The notes: generated by a model from the letters alone, not told the origin. 64,000 nt of DNA from Actinomyces bowdenii (GCF_017592395.1 NZ_JAGFOU010000014.1:1-64000); one strand, 5' to 3'. Numbered from the stretch's first letter, positions 1 to 8,334 are shown. Numbers and translations: made by a program.

Positions 1-132
1 ACCAGCCAGACCCAGCGCGAGACCGCCTACCAGGACTGGCTGCACTCCTACAATCACCACCGCCCCCACACCGCCCTCGACGGCCAAACCCCCGCCAGCC
101 GCGTCCACAACCTCACGGGGAAGTACACCTAG
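1..132 (+). pseudogene. IS481-type transposase, C-terminal end (cut by window edge)
   Basis: The frame is open from the first base and ends at TAG (130-132), giving 43 residues. It contains YNHHRPHTALDG and ends NLTGKYT, the usual C-terminus of the integrase-core (rve) transposases of IS481-like elements in actinobacteria. The DDE catalytic residues would lie upstream of the window, so intactness cannot be judged. A different, truncated relative with YNHHRPHSA lies at 24057-24290 on the other strand. Family assignment is strong; status as gene or remnant is unknown. Confidence 0.8.
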
Positions 133-794
133 CGCGGCCGGTCACGGGCGGAGCCGGCCAGGCGGCGCCCGGCCCTCGCCTGACCGGGGCGATCTGGAAG
201 CGCCGGATCGCTTGGGCCCGCCGGGCCGGCTGGGCTGGGCCTGTGCCGAGGAAGGCCCGGTGCCCCGGGGATGGCAGGCCGGGGGTGGCGGCAGACCAGG
301 ACTGGCGGCGTTGGTACGGGTTCGATGGGGCCTCACTTCGCGACGGAGGTGTCACTTCGCGACAGAGGCGTCGCTTCGCGGAAGGAGCGACACCTGCAAG
401 TACCGTCCATGTCGCGAAGTGTCGCGCTTGTCGCGAAGTGACGCCCGACCTGCGGCCCCACCACTCTTCCGGTCCCTGCCTCTCACGGAGCACGTGGCCC
501 TCCCGGCGGCACGCGTCGCTCCCGGAGCGCGTGGGGCCCTGGGCCCCCCTTGACCCCCTGGCTCCCCCCTGGCGCACCACTGCCGGCCCCACCCACCCCG
601 ACCGCGCCGACGGCGGCGACAGCCTGCCCGGGCAACGGGGCGCCGAGATCGCCTGATCCTCTCAGGCCGGGTGCGGTATCAGGCCCTGAGAGGACTGCAC
701 CTGTGGAGGACGAACCGCCCCGGCCCACACCCCGGACCGCCCGAGCCGGACGGGGCGCCACCCGCCCCGACCACGGCCTCCGGAGGAAGGGAGC
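133..794. other. Intergenic region holding R1 copy A; no gene seen
   Basis: No reading frame here has a recognisable domain or a ribosome binding site, on either strand. Bases 210-700 are a copy of the R1 intergenic repeat. A short hairpin (CCTCTCAGG 658-666 against CCTGAGAGG 685-693) lies about 100 bases past the stop of the leftward tad operon and could end its transcript, though no T-run follows. Confidence 0.6.
210..700 (+). repeat. R1 interspersed repeat, copy A
   Basis: The core (333-449) has three 19-bp direct arms (333-351, 352-370, 371-389; type TCACTTCGCGACAGAGGCG), a 22-bp spacer (390-411) with CACCTGCAAGTACCGTCC, then two arms in inverted orientation (412-430, 431-449). The flank to about 700 (AGCACGTGGCCCTCCCGG, GACAGCCTGCCCGGGCAA, CCTGATC, CTCAGG) matches copy B at 9000-9440 base for base over long stretches. 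It lies between an IS remnant and the end of the tad operon. Function is unknown. Confidence 0.75.
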
Positions 795-1496
795 CTAGGG
801 CACCGTGGTGATCGCGGCGGTGCCCGTGGCCGTGAGGGTGAAGCCCTGGGCCGGGATGATCCCCCAGGGCAGGAAGGGCGGCTGGGAGTGGGCTCGCAGG
901 GTGACCACGGCGGTGGTCCCATCCTGCGCCTGGGCGCTGAGGAGCTCCACTCCGCTCAGCCCCGCGCCGTGGACCACCCGGGCCTGGGCGGTGAGGTCCT
1001 CCAGGGCGGCGGCGCGCACCCCCTGCGAGGTCAGGGCCCCTGGGGCGGCATCCAGCGCCCCGGGGTCGTGGTTGTAGTAGGACTGGCCGTCCACCCCTGC
1101 CGCCCCGGCCGCGGCCGCGGAGTCGGCCATGGAGGTCAGGGCCTTGAGGTCGAGGTAGACGGCGGTGGCCGAGGCAGTCACCAGGATCAGCGCCAGGATC
1201 AGGGTGATCATCCCGATGCCCAGCAGGAGGATCTGGCCCTCCTCGTCGCGGCGCGCCCGCCGCACCAGCCGCGCCGCGAGCCGCTCGGGCATGGGCTGGT
1301 CCACGATCGGCGCGCTGCGGTGGAGCCGCCTGGGCCGGCGCGCTCCCCCGGGCCGACCGGTCCGGCGGAGCCCCACGGGCGGGCGCGCTTCGCGCCGTCG
1401 CGCCGTGGGCGGTGCGGTGGCGGGCAGCGGGCGCCATGACCACGGGGCGAGAGCCCGCCCCCTGCGCTCGCGGGCCCGGCCTGTGCTCGATCTCAT
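795..1496 (-). CDS. TadG-like pilus-locus protein (Flp/Tad system)
   Basis: A 233-residue protein, last gene of the tad operon. The start at 1496 is well supported: ATGA overlaps the previous stop and AAGGAGGAG stands six bases upstream. The first 70 residues are rich in Arg and Pro and look disordered. Then comes RRDEEGQILLLGIGMITL, the polar-Gly-Glu-hydrophobic N-segment typical of TadE/TadG-like pseudopilins, with one membrane helix, followed by a small extracytoplasmic domain ending in TTVP. Such proteins belong to the tight-adherence secretion/pilus machinery. The exact subfamily is inferred from position (after two TadE-like genes) and from the GQILLL motif. A start at 1292 is possible but has no ribosome site. 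Confidence 0.75.
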   Translation of the reverse strand: MRSSTGRARERRGRALAPWSWRPLPATAPPTARRREARPPVGLRRTGRPGGARRPRRLHRSAPIVDQPMPERLAARLVRRARRDEEGQILLLGIGMITLILALILVTASATAVYLDLKALTSMADSAAAAGAAGVDGQSYYNHDPGALDAAPGALTSQGVRAAALEDLTAQARVVHGAGLSGVELLSAQAQDGTTAVVTLRAHSQPPFLPWGIIPAQGFTLTATGTAAITTVP

Positions 1497-2041
1497 TGCT
1501 CCTCCTTGGCGGACAGGTCGACGGCGCGCTGGGCCTCCAGGACGACGACATCGCGTCCCAGGCCGATCGCCGCCAGTCCCGGCAGGTCCACCGCGGCCTC
1601 GACGCGCAGCACCACCGTCCCTGTGCACGCTCCCTCGCAGGACACCGAGACCGCCGTGGCGGGATCGGCCTCCACCCCCTGATCCGACAGGGCCAGGCCG
1701 GCGGCGGTGCGGGCATGGGCCAGCGCCTGCGGGGAGTGGTCCACCTCCAGGATGCGGCTGGCGATGTCGGCCGCTGAGGCCACGGCGAAGGAGGCCGCCT
1801 GGATCTGGGACAGGGCGACCAGCAGGTAGAGGACGGGGATGAGCAGGCAGGCGCTCCAGCCGATGAACTCCACCGAGGCATTGCCCCGCTCCTGGGGCGC
1901 CGCGCGGCCCAGCCGCCTCAGCGGCGCCAGGGCCCTCAGGGGGCCGAGCAGCACGGCCCTGCCCGCGCGCCGCCCGTCGGCCCGGGCGCCGCGGGGCGCG
2001 ACAGGGACCTCACCGCCCGGCACCATCGCCGGGGTTCTCAT
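1493..2041 (-). CDS. TadE-like pseudopilin
   Basis: A 182-residue protein with ERGNASVEFIGWSACLLIPV, the Glu-containing N-segment and single hydrophobic helix of TadE-type minor pilins. A globular part of about 100 residues with one Cys pair (SCEGACTG) follows and probably forms a disulphide outside the cell. The start at 2041 has GGAGGAGG nine bases upstream and overlaps the preceding tadE by about 30 bases. An Arg-rich stretch of about 50 residues precedes the helix. Tandem tadE-type genes before a tadG-like gene are usual in actinobacterial tad loci. Confidence 0.8.
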   Translation of the reverse strand: MRTPAMVPGGEVPVAPRGARADGRRAGRAVLLGPLRALAPLRRLGRAAPQERGNASVEFIGWSACLLIPVLYLLVALSQIQAASFAVASAADIASRILEVDHSPQALAHARTAAGLALSDQGVEADPATAVSVSCEGACTGTVVLRVEAAVDLPGLAAIGLGRDVVVLEAQRAVDLSAKEEQ

Positions 2042-2615
2042 CGGCCTGCACCTCCTCCGCTGCGCCGGCGGGCTGCGCGGCGCCCGCCGCACCAGCCGGC
2101 GGCGCCGCGTCCTGGCCGAGCTCCAGCAGCGCCAGCTCGTCCACCGCACGGCCCTGGACCCGCAGGGTGCCTCCGGGTCCCAGGAGTCCCAGCACCGGCA
2201 GGGGCGCGGTCACGGTGACCACCACGACGCTGAGCCCATCGATGCGGGTCCGGGAGACCTCCACGCTCTGGACGTAGCCATCGGCCAGGGCGGCGTCGCT
2301 CAGGGCGCGCACGCGCGCCTGGGCCTCGGCGGGGGTGCCGCCGGCCAGGGCGGCCCGCCGGGCCCCCTCGCCGGCGGCGTCGATGAGCACGTTGCGGGCG
2401 TGCAGCCCCAGCGCCAGCTGGAGCAGGGCCATCACCGCGGCCATGACCAGCATGCTCACCAGCACGAAGTCGACGACGGCCGCTCCCTCCTGCCCGCGCC
2501 ACCGCAATGGCGCGGGAGGCGGCCACCGTCGCAGCGGGAGCCCGACGCACCGCGGTGCGTCGGGCGGGCCGGCCTGCCCCCGCTCAGATCGCACCGGTGA
2601 CCTTGGCGATGGCAT
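2010..2615 (-). CDS. TadE-like pseudopilin
   Basis: A protein of up to 201 residues with RGQEGAAVVDFVLVSMLVMA, a TadE-type helix carrying the conserved Glu, then LHARNVLIDAAGEGARRAAL, a very typical TadE continuation. The C-terminal 30 residues are Ala/Gly/Pro-rich. The start is uncertain: ATG 2615 overlaps the previous gene by 32 bases without a good ribosome site, GTG 2594 has AAGG upstream, and a perfect 26-bp palindrome (2540-2565) lies inside the N-terminal coding stretch. A start beyond the palindrome (for example TTG 2507) would also keep the whole domain. Confidence 0.75.
   Translation of the reverse strand: MPSPRSPVRSERGQAGPPDAPRCVGLPLRRWPPPAPLRWRGQEGAAVVDFVLVSMLVMAAVMALLQLALGLHARNVLIDAAGEGARRAALAGGTPAEAQARVRALSDAALADGYVQSVEVSRTRIDGLSVVVVTVTAPLPVLGLLGPGGTLRVQGRAVDELALLELGQDAAPPAGAAGAAQPAGAAEEVQADENPGDGAGR
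2540..2565. promoter_or_regulatory. Perfect 26-bp palindrome after the pilin-like gene
   Basis: GCCCGACGCACCG followed by its exact reverse complement, 19 bases beyond the stop of the small pilin-like gene (2584). As RNA it would form a strong stem with a tight turn between that gene and tadE. It could hold expression of the pilin-like gene above that of the downstream genes. No T-run follows, so it is not a classical terminator. Confidence 0.45.
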
Positions 2616-2901
2616 CGAGGAACACCTGGGTGAGTGTGGTTCCGGCCACGGTCCACAGGGCCACGACGAGTCCCGCCGTCATGAGGGTGACCAGCACCCA
2701 GCCGGGAACATCCCCGCGCTCATCGGCCAGGGCTGCGCGCAGCCGGCACCACCGCGCGGATCGCATCGGCCGCTGAGGATGCGGGCCCTGGCGGCCCCGG
2801 CGACACGGCCCCCGGCGCCACCAGCGGCACCGGGGCAGGAGTCGGTGGAGGGCCGGCCTGCGGGCAGTGGGGCGGTGCGCCGGGCGGGGCATGGGCTTCA
2901 T
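2584..2901 (-). CDS. Small membrane protein of the tad locus, candidate Flp-type pilin
   Basis: A 105-residue protein. The start at 2901 is chosen because AAGGAGAGAGCAG precedes it; the longer frame to 2982 only adds residues coded by a TGTGGACCG-type repeat. About 60 Arg/Pro-rich residues are followed by DERGDVPGWVLVTLMTAGLV and one membrane helix, ending in IAKVTGAI. Position (after tadC, before tadE) and size fit an Flp-like major pilin or the DUF4244-type small protein of actinobacterial tad loci, but the classical Glu-Tyr pair is absent. The role is therefore inferred from context. A palindrome directly after it may raise its expression relative to downstream genes. Confidence 0.6.
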   Translation of the reverse strand: MKPMPRPAHRPTARRPALHRLLPRCRWWRRGPCRRGRQGPHPQRPMRSARWCRLRAALADERGDVPGWVLVTLMTAGLVVALWTVAGTTLTQVFLDAIAKVTGAI

Positions 2902-2978
2902 CTGCTCTCTCCTTGCTGTGTGAACCGTGTGGACCGTGTGGACTCTGTCTGGGCTCTTCGGTGCGGGTCGCATGCGCC

Positions 2979-3905
2979 TCACAGCCCCAATCTCAGGACG
3001 AACAGCCCCGGGAAGAGGGCGAAGGCCACGGTGATGGGAAGGACGAGGAAGACCACCGGCACCATCTGGGCGATCTCCCTGCGGCCGCCCTCCTCCATGA
3101 GGTCACGGCGGGCCGCCTCGCGCACGTCGGCGGCCTGGGACCGCAGCACCTCGGCCAGGGGCGTGCCTCGCTCCAGCGCCACGGAGATCGCCTCGCACAG
3201 GCGGGTCACGTGCAGGGAGCCCGCACGCGCCTCCAGGTGATCCAGGGCGGTGGTCAGGACCGTGCCCGAGCGGATGTCGGTCAGGGTGGCGGCCAGCTCG
3301 GCCACCAGGTCGCCGCGGCCCAGCGCCACCACCCGCTCCATGGCGGCCACGGGCCCCTGCCCGGCGCCCACGGCCAGTGCCAGCAGCTCGACGACGTCGG
3401 GCAGCTGGGCCTCGATGCGGTCCCGCCTCGCGCGCACGGCCTGGGACAGGCGCCAGTCGCGCATCGCCGCACCGCACACGCAGGCCAGGAGGGCCAGGAG
3501 GAGGAAGGCGGGCACGCGGGTGGAGCCCGTCAGCGCCGCCAGGGCGCCCAGGCCGACGGCGATGAGGAATCCTGCCGCCGCCCACTCCAGCTGCTGAAGG
3601 CGGAACTGCTCCAGGGTCAGGGACGATCCGCTGCGGGCCAGGCGGGCGCGCACCGAGGAGGCCGAGGATCCCAGGGAGTCCAGCACGCCGCCCAGGGCGG
3701 TGACGGCGGCCAGGAGCAGGTCGGCGATGCTGCGGCCCTCGGCGTCGGCAGCCGCCAGGAGGCCCGAGCCGGCCGGCCGCTGGTGGACGTAGGGGGCCAG
3801 GCGGGCCATGAGGGTGGGGCGGCGCCGGCGGAGCGCGGACAGGACGAGCAGCAGGCCCGCGGCGCCCAGGAGCCCGGCCAGGCCGCCGATGATCGTGGGG
3901 CTCAT
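2979..3905 (-). CDS. tadC: TadC-like type II secretion F-domain protein
   Basis: A 308-residue inner-membrane platform protein of the tad pilus machine. The N-terminus has one helix (IIGGLAGLLGAAGLLLVLSA), the middle two helices, then the T2SF cytoplasmic domain with RDRIEAQLPDVVELLALAVGAGQ, the typical F-domain start. The C-terminus has MVPVVFLVLPITVAFALFPG. The ATG overlaps the tadB stop as ATGA, so translation is probably coupled. TadB and TadC are thought to form the platform driven by TadA. Confidence 0.85.
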   Translation of the reverse strand: MSPTIIGGLAGLLGAAGLLLVLSALRRRRPTLMARLAPYVHQRPAGSGLLAAADAEGRSIADLLLAAVTALGGVLDSLGSSASSVRARLARSGSSLTLEQFRLQQLEWAAAGFLIAVGLGALAALTGSTRVPAFLLLALLACVCGAAMRDWRLSQAVRARRDRIEAQLPDVVELLALAVGAGQGPVAAMERVVALGRGDLVAELAATLTDIRSGTVLTTALDHLEARAGSLHVTRLCEAISVALERGTPLAEVLRSQAADVREAARRDLMEEGGRREIAQMVPVVFLVLPITVAFALFPGLFVLRLGL

Positions 3906-4753
3906 CGCAGGGTCCTTCCCTCCTCCGGGAGGCGGCCCAGGCGCAGCATGAGCCGGTAGGCCAGGATCGAGGCCAGGCCGCCGATGGCGAGCACCGCGGC
4001 ACCGGTGGAGGTGGCGTAGGCCGAGGCCGCCTGGGGGCGGGTGGACAGCAGCGCCAGGACCAGCCAGGGGGCGGCGACCGCGACCTTGGCGCCGTTGACG
4101 GTCCAGGACTGGCGGGCCTCCAGCTCGCCGCGCGTGCGCATGTCCTCGCGCAGCATGCGCGACAGCGAGCGCAGCAGGTTGCCCAGGTCGGTGCCTCCCA
4201 CCTCGTGGGCCAGGCGCAGCGCCTCGACGATGCGGTCCGCCACGGGATCGGCGAAGCGGGCCTTGAGCCGGTCCAGGCAGTGATCGAAGCGGGCGGTGGC
4301 GGCGTAGTCCACGGCGAAGGCCCGGAACTGGGGGCGCACCGCCTCGGGGCCGCGCTCGGCCAGGTTCGACAGCGCCTCGGGCAGGCTCATGCCCGCCCTC
4401 ACCCCGGACAGGAGCGTGTCGACCGCCTCGGGCCACACCTCGCGCAGGCGGGAGCGGCGCGCCCGGGCGCGCGAGGACACCAGGAGGAAGGGGGCTCCCG
4501 AGGCGATGACGGCGAAGGCCGCGGCGATGGGCCAGGCGCCGGACAGGCCCAGGAAGACCAGGCCGGTGACCAGCCCCAGGGCGGCGCTGCCCGCCACGAA
4601 GACCGCGGGGCTGGTGCGGCCGGCGCCGGCCTGGATGAGCAGGTCGGCCAGGTGCCGGGAGCGCTCGGAGCGCCAGCGGGGCGGCTCGCTGGTGCAGGCC
4701 ATCCACAGGGACAGCAGGCCCAGGCCCGCCAGGAGCCCGGCGATGGCGCCCAT
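3902..4753 (-). CDS. tadB: TadB-like type II secretion F-domain protein
   Basis: A 283-residue membrane protein, partner of TadC. It has an N-terminal helix (GAIAGLLAGLGLLSLWMA), two central helices, then LREVWPEAVDTLLSGVRAG with SLPEALSNLAERGP, the conserved opening of the T2SF domain, and two C-terminal helices. The start codon shares one base with the tadA stop (TGATG), giving tight coupling. The long frame extending to 5125 lies in the shadow of tadA and is not used. Confidence 0.85.
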   Translation of the reverse strand: MGAIAGLLAGLGLLSLWMACTSEPPRWRSERSRHLADLLIQAGAGRTSPAVFVAGSAALGLVTGLVFLGLSGAWPIAAAFAVIASGAPFLLVSSRARARRSRLREVWPEAVDTLLSGVRAGMSLPEALSNLAERGPEAVRPQFRAFAVDYAATARFDHCLDRLKARFADPVADRIVEALRLAHEVGGTDLGNLLRSLSRMLREDMRTRGELEARQSWTVNGAKVAVAAPWLVLALLSTRPQAASAYATSTGAAVLAIGGLASILAYRLMLRLGRLPEEGRTLR

Positions 4754-6015
4754 CAGCACCACTCCCCCGGCCCCGGTCCTCGGGGCAGGTCCGGGTCGGC
4801 CAGGAGGGCCGCCAGGTCGTGCCCGACGCGGGTGTAGCGCTCCGAGCCGTAGGGGAAGCCCGGGCCGCGCACGAGGTCCCCGGAGATATCGCGGTGGTAG
4901 ATGTCGGCCAGCTCGATGATCCCGTTCTCCACCCTGCCGGACAGGGCGGAGACCTCCCGGACGGTGCGCCGTCCGCGGGCGTCGATGTCGAGATGGATGA
5001 CCAGGTCGATGGCGGAGGCCACCGTGGGGACCACGAAGTCGCTGGAGACGTTCTCGCCCGCCAGCAGGGGCAGGGTGCAGATCTTGACGATGGCCTCCCG
5101 GGCGGAGTTGGCGTGGATGGTGCACATCGAGGGCAGCCCGGAGTTCATGGCGATGAGCAGATCGAGGGCCTCGGCCTCGCGGACCTCGCCGATGATGAGC
5201 CGGTCGGGGCGCATGCGCAGCGCCTCCTTGACCAGGCGGCGCAGGGTGATCTCGCCGACGCCCTCCAGGTTGGCCGGCCGGGTCTGCATGGCCACGCAGT
5301 CGCGGTTGCGCAGGGCCAGCTCGAAGACCTCCTCGCAGGTGATGACCCGCTGGGCGGCGGGGATGGCCCCGGCCAGGGCGCGCGCCAGGGTGGTCTTGCC
5401 GGCCTGGGTGGCCCCGGAGACCAGGATGTTGAGGCCGGCCTGGACCGAGGCATCCAGGAAGGCGGCCGCGCCGGCGGGCAGGGATCCCATGCGCACCAGG
5501 TCGGCGGTGCGCGAGGCCCGCGAGGAGTGCTTGCGGATGTTGACCGCCCAGTTGTGCGAGGTGATGGGCGGGATGACGACGTGGAGGCGCTCCCCGCCCG
5601 GGAGCTGGGAGTCCACGAAGGGGCTGGACAGGTCCAGCCGGCGGCCGGAGACGCGCAGCATCCGCTCGACCAGGACGCGCAGGTCCTCGGCCTCCAGGAT
5701 GGTGGTGGTCAGCTCGGGCCGCCCGGAGCGGGCCACGAAGACCCTGCCGGGGGCGTTGATCCAGATCTCCTCGATGGCCTCGTCGTCGAGGTAGGCCTGG
5801 AGGGGGCCCAGGCCGGCCAGGGCGTCCAGGGCCCGGGCCCGGGCGGCGTCGGGGTCGGCCAGGGGAGGCACGAGCCCGGCGTCCGCCCGCTGGAGGTAGT
5901 CGGCTCCGGCCTCGGCCACGAGGCCCTCCAGGGCGGAAGTGTCCTTGAGCGGGTCGATGCCGCGGTCGCGGACGAGCTGTTGGATCTCGGTCAGCAGGAT
6001 GTCGGCGGCGTCCAT
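4753..6015 (-). CDS. tadA: TadA/CpaF secretion ATPase
   Basis: A 420-residue hexameric ATPase that powers assembly of Flp-type pili. Walker A is GATQAGKTT (201-209), the Asp box region follows (CEEVFELAL), Walker B is LIIGEVRE (273-280), and the His box is CTIHANS (around 299-303). The N-terminal domain with GPLQAYLDDEAIEEIWIN is typical of CpaF. It is the first gene of the leftward tad operon; GGAAG precedes the ATG. No CpaE/TadZ, prepilin peptidase or secretin-like gene is in the window, which is usual for the reduced actinobacterial locus or means they lie elsewhere. Confidence 0.92.
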   Translation of the reverse strand: MDAADILLTEIQQLVRDRGIDPLKDTSALEGLVAEAGADYLQRADAGLVPPLADPDAARARALDALAGLGPLQAYLDDEAIEEIWINAPGRVFVARSGRPELTTTILEAEDLRVLVERMLRVSGRRLDLSSPFVDSQLPGGERLHVVIPPITSHNWAVNIRKHSSRASRTADLVRMGSLPAGAAAFLDASVQAGLNILVSGATQAGKTTLARALAGAIPAAQRVITCEEVFELALRNRDCVAMQTRPANLEGVGEITLRRLVKEALRMRPDRLIIGEVREAEALDLLIAMNSGLPSMCTIHANSAREAIVKICTLPLLAGENVSSDFVVPTVASAIDLVIHLDIDARGRRTVREVSALSGRVENGIIELADIYHRDISGDLVRGPGFPYGSERYTRVGHDLAALLADPDLPRGPGPGEWC

Positions 6016-6308
6016 GGGCTTCCAGGGTGGTGGGGTGGGGCGCGGATGCGCGCCAGGGCGGGCAGATCGACGCTGATCTGGGACGACGACCGTTTCGTGA
6101 GCGCCGTCACCGCTGACTGTAGGTCACAGGAGGGTGACGGCGCCACCGGGAATAATCGCCCTGTGGATAACCCCTCGGGGCTCCTGGATGCCTCCCGGGG
6201 AGGGCGCCGACGGCGGAGCCTGCGGCAGTGGGCCTCGGACGGCCTCCCGCGGGGCGCTCTGCCCTCAGCGGACTGGCGCGGCAGACTGTGCGCGAGCGCC
6301 GTGTCACC

Positions 6309-6314
6309 TACGGT
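6309..6314 (+). promoter_or_regulatory. Candidate -10 box (TACGGT), leaderless start
   Basis: TACGGT fits the actinobacterial -10 pattern TANNNT and ends six bases before the ATG at 6321. Transcription would begin at or next to the start codon. No Shine-Dalgarno sequence is present, consistent with a leaderless mRNA. Confidence 0.5.
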
Positions 6315-6320
6315 TGGATC

Positions 6321-7592
6321 ATGTCACAGCCGCCGCAGTCCCCGGACGCCCCCGACGCCGCCGAGCCCCCCGCTCCGCCCGCCGATCCGGCGGGGCCGGC
6401 AGAGCCGGTGGGGCGGGCCGCCTCGGCGGGCTCTGCCGCACGGGCCTCATCCTCCCCCGGATCCCCGGACTCCGCCGGTGCTGCGCCGGCGACCGCCGGC
6501 GGCGCCGCAGTAGCGGGGGGCGGGGAGGGGGCCTCGACCGGTGGGCGCCGCGGCCGGCGCTCGGCCCTGGCGCTGGCGGCCATGGCCACGGTGGCCGTCC
6601 CGGGGCTCAATCCCGCCCGCCTGGCCCTGCCCCAGTCCCGCACCGAGGAGCTGCACGTCGTCGGCGTGGTCGACACCCAGGGCCGCCACTGGGAGGTCCT
6701 CGAGGCCTCCAGCGATGCGATGGGGGCCAGTCTGGAGGCCGAGGCCGAGGTCCTGCGGCGCGTGGGGCGGGTGGCCGATGCGGGCAGGATCTCCTTCGAT
6801 GTCTCGCGCGCGGGCGGGTCCCTGCGCAATCAGGGGGCCCACATCCAGGTGCGCTCCCATATCGAGGGCAGGCCCATCGCCGTGGACTCCCTGCGCCCGG
6901 GCCCGGGCCTGTCGGCCGGGCTGGGCAAGGTGCTGGGCGAGATCCATGAGATGCCCACCGCCGTCATCTCCGAATCCGGGATGCCGGTCTACACCGCCGA
7001 GGAGGTGCGTCAGCGCTGGTTGAGCCTGCTGGACGACGCCGCGGCCACCGGCAAGGTCCCACCGGCGCTGCTGGGCCGGTGGGAGGAGGCCCTGGAGGAC
7101 ACCGCGCTGTGGCGCTTCCGCCCCGTGGTGGTGCACGGGGATCTGGCCGAGGACAACGTGCTGACCGCGGGCGGGGCCGTGGTCTCGGTGCGGGGCTGGA
7201 CCCAGGCCCATGTGGGCGACCCGGCCGAGGACATGGCGTGGATCTACTCCTCGGTGCCGGTGGACTGCCTGGACTCCATCGAGGACGCCTACGATGTGGC
7301 CCGAGCCGAGGGGGTGGACAAGCACCTGCGGGATCGCGCCGAGCTGGTCAGCGAGCTGGGCCTGGCGCGCTGGCTGCTGCACGGGGTGCGCGGGGGCGAG
7401 CAGGCGGTGGTCCGCGACGCCGAGTCCATGCTGGAGGACCTGGCCGCCCAGGTGGGCGATACCCCGCTGGTGGCACCCGCCACGCCCCGCCTGGCGCCGG
7501 TGCCCGGGGAGAGGGTCACTGCTGATCAGGATGCCTCCACCAGCCCGGTGGCCATGGTCAGCGTGGAGCCGCAGGACCCTGACGGGGCCTGA
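6321..7592 (+). CDS. APH/choline-kinase-fold protein with degenerate metal site
   Basis: A 423-residue protein. The first 75 residues are a Pro/Ala/Ser-rich low-complexity tail, then RRGRRSALALAAMATVAVPG and a phosphotransferase-fold domain. The catalytic loop VVHGDLAEDNVL (His272, Asp274, Asn279) is intact. The following metal-binding stretch, normally IDWE with GDPxxDLA, reads VRGWTQAHVGDPAEDMA, so the DFG-like Asp is replaced by Gly. Phosphotransferases of this kind occur next to UvrD/AdnAB genes in actinobacteria; substrate unknown. It may be a pseudokinase or nucleotide-binding protein. It is divergent from tadA. The start was chosen from the leaderless -10 spacing; an in-frame ATG at 6228 is less likely. 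Confidence 0.7.
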   Translation: MSQPPQSPDAPDAAEPPAPPADPAGPAEPVGRAASAGSAARASSSPGSPDSAGAAPATAGGAAVAGGGEGASTGGRRGRRSALALAAMATVAVPGLNPARLALPQSRTEELHVVGVVDTQGRHWEVLEASSDAMGASLEAEAEVLRRVGRVADAGRISFDVSRAGGSLRNQGAHIQVRSHIEGRPIAVDSLRPGPGLSAGLGKVLGEIHEMPTAVISESGMPVYTAEEVRQRWLSLLDDAAATGKVPPALLGRWEEALEDTALWRFRPVVVHGDLAEDNVLTAGGAVVSVRGWTQAHVGDPAEDMAWIYSSVPVDCLDSIEDAYDVARAEGVDKHLRDRAELVSELGLARWLLHGVRGGEQAVVRDAESMLEDLAAQVGDTPLVAPATPRLAPVPGERVTADQDASTSPVAMVSVEPQDPDGA

Positions 7593-7641
7593 GGCCGCCC
7601 GTGGGCCCGGGTGGCCTTGGCGATCCCCGGGCCTGGTCGGC

Positions 7642-8334
7642 TCAGCCGAGGGGCGCGTGGGCGCCCAGGAGCAGCAGGGCGATGGCCCACACGAGGTTGA
7701 GGATGTTGAACAGGGCCCCGTCCAGCAGGGGCTTGCCCGGGTAGGGCAGGCGGGTGAGCAGGATCCAGGGGCCGGCCTGCAGCAGCGGGGTCAGCAGCAC
7801 CGCCCACCGCGGCAGGGGCGTGTGGCCCAGGAGGATGGCCAGGCCCACGAGGAGCCAGCCCATGGCGGTGATGGCGATGGCGGGGACCCAGGCGGCGATG
7901 AGGAAGCGGCGCAGACGGCGGGCGTGCCTGAGCACCTCCCGATCGGGCTCGCCGGTGAGGTAGGCGGCATAGGCCCGCTCCGAGGCCAGGGCCAGGGGGT
8001 AGAAGGAGGCGTGGGCCAGGGGCGCCAAGGAGAAGCCGATGCCCAGGAGGACGACCGCCACCACCCCGATAGTGCTGTGGTGCAGCAGCGCCCAGTGGGC
8101 GTAGAGGCCCGCGAGCATGAGGGGCGCCGAGTAGTTGGCCACCAGCGCGCCCCAGCGCAGGCGCGGCTCGTTGACGCGGGCGTAGAAGGCGTAGGCGTCA
8201 TCGCCCATGAGCTCGATGAACTCGCCGTACCGGCGCCGGTCGGGCTTGTGGAAGCCGACGATGAGGGCGTCGCCCAGGATCCACGCGAGCGCGCTGAGGA
8301 GGAAGGCGAGTGCGGACCAGGTCAGGGATGTCAT
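7642..8334 (-). CDS. Multi-pass membrane protein (DUF6796-like)
   Basis: A 230-residue protein with about seven hydrophobic helices. The N-terminus SALAFLLSALAWILGDALIVGF and the following GDDAYAFYARVNEPRLRWGALVANY resemble the DUF6796 family as I remember it; no function is known for that group. The start is at ATG 8334, with GAGGAGG about 12 bases upstream. It is divergent from the DCC-family gene. Its stop faces that of the phosphotransferase-like gene, only about 50 bases away, with no strong terminator seen. Confidence 0.55.
   Translation of the reverse strand: MTSLTWSALAFLLSALAWILGDALIVGFHKPDRRRYGEFIELMGDDAYAFYARVNEPRLRWGALVANYSAPLMLAGLYAHWALLHHSTIGVVAVVLLGIGFSLAPLAHASFYPLALASERAYAAYLTGEPDREVLRHARRLRRFLIAAWVPAIAITAMGWLLVGLAILLGHTPLPRWAVLLTPLLQAGPWILLTRLPYPGKPLLDGALFNILNLVWAIALLLLGAHAPLG

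Noticed and set aside
333-449. R1 arms as a CRISPR or plasmid origin
   Set aside because: The 19-bp arms are too few, inverted halfway, and lack unique spacers. No replication initiator gene is present, so calling it an origin would be unsupported.
113-592. Reading frame of 159 codons (minus) in the first intergenic region, with a similar one at 9102-9305 and another at 24553-25353
   Set aside because: The similarity between the conceptual peptides comes from the underlying R1 DNA repeat (TTCGCGA arms read as codons). There is no ribosome site, and base substitutions do not favour third positions.
679-1881. 400-codon minus-strand frame over the tadG/tadE genes, and comparable long frames elsewhere such as 44249-46006 and 61980-63989
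   Set aside because: These are shadows of real genes caused by high GC; they lack domains and are rich in Arg/Pro/Gly or Gly/Gln/His.
6321-7592. Aminoglycoside or macrolide resistance phosphotransferase
   Set aside because: The metal-binding Asp is missing, and the genomic position next to core repair genes is conserved in the phylum, so a resistance role is not supported.
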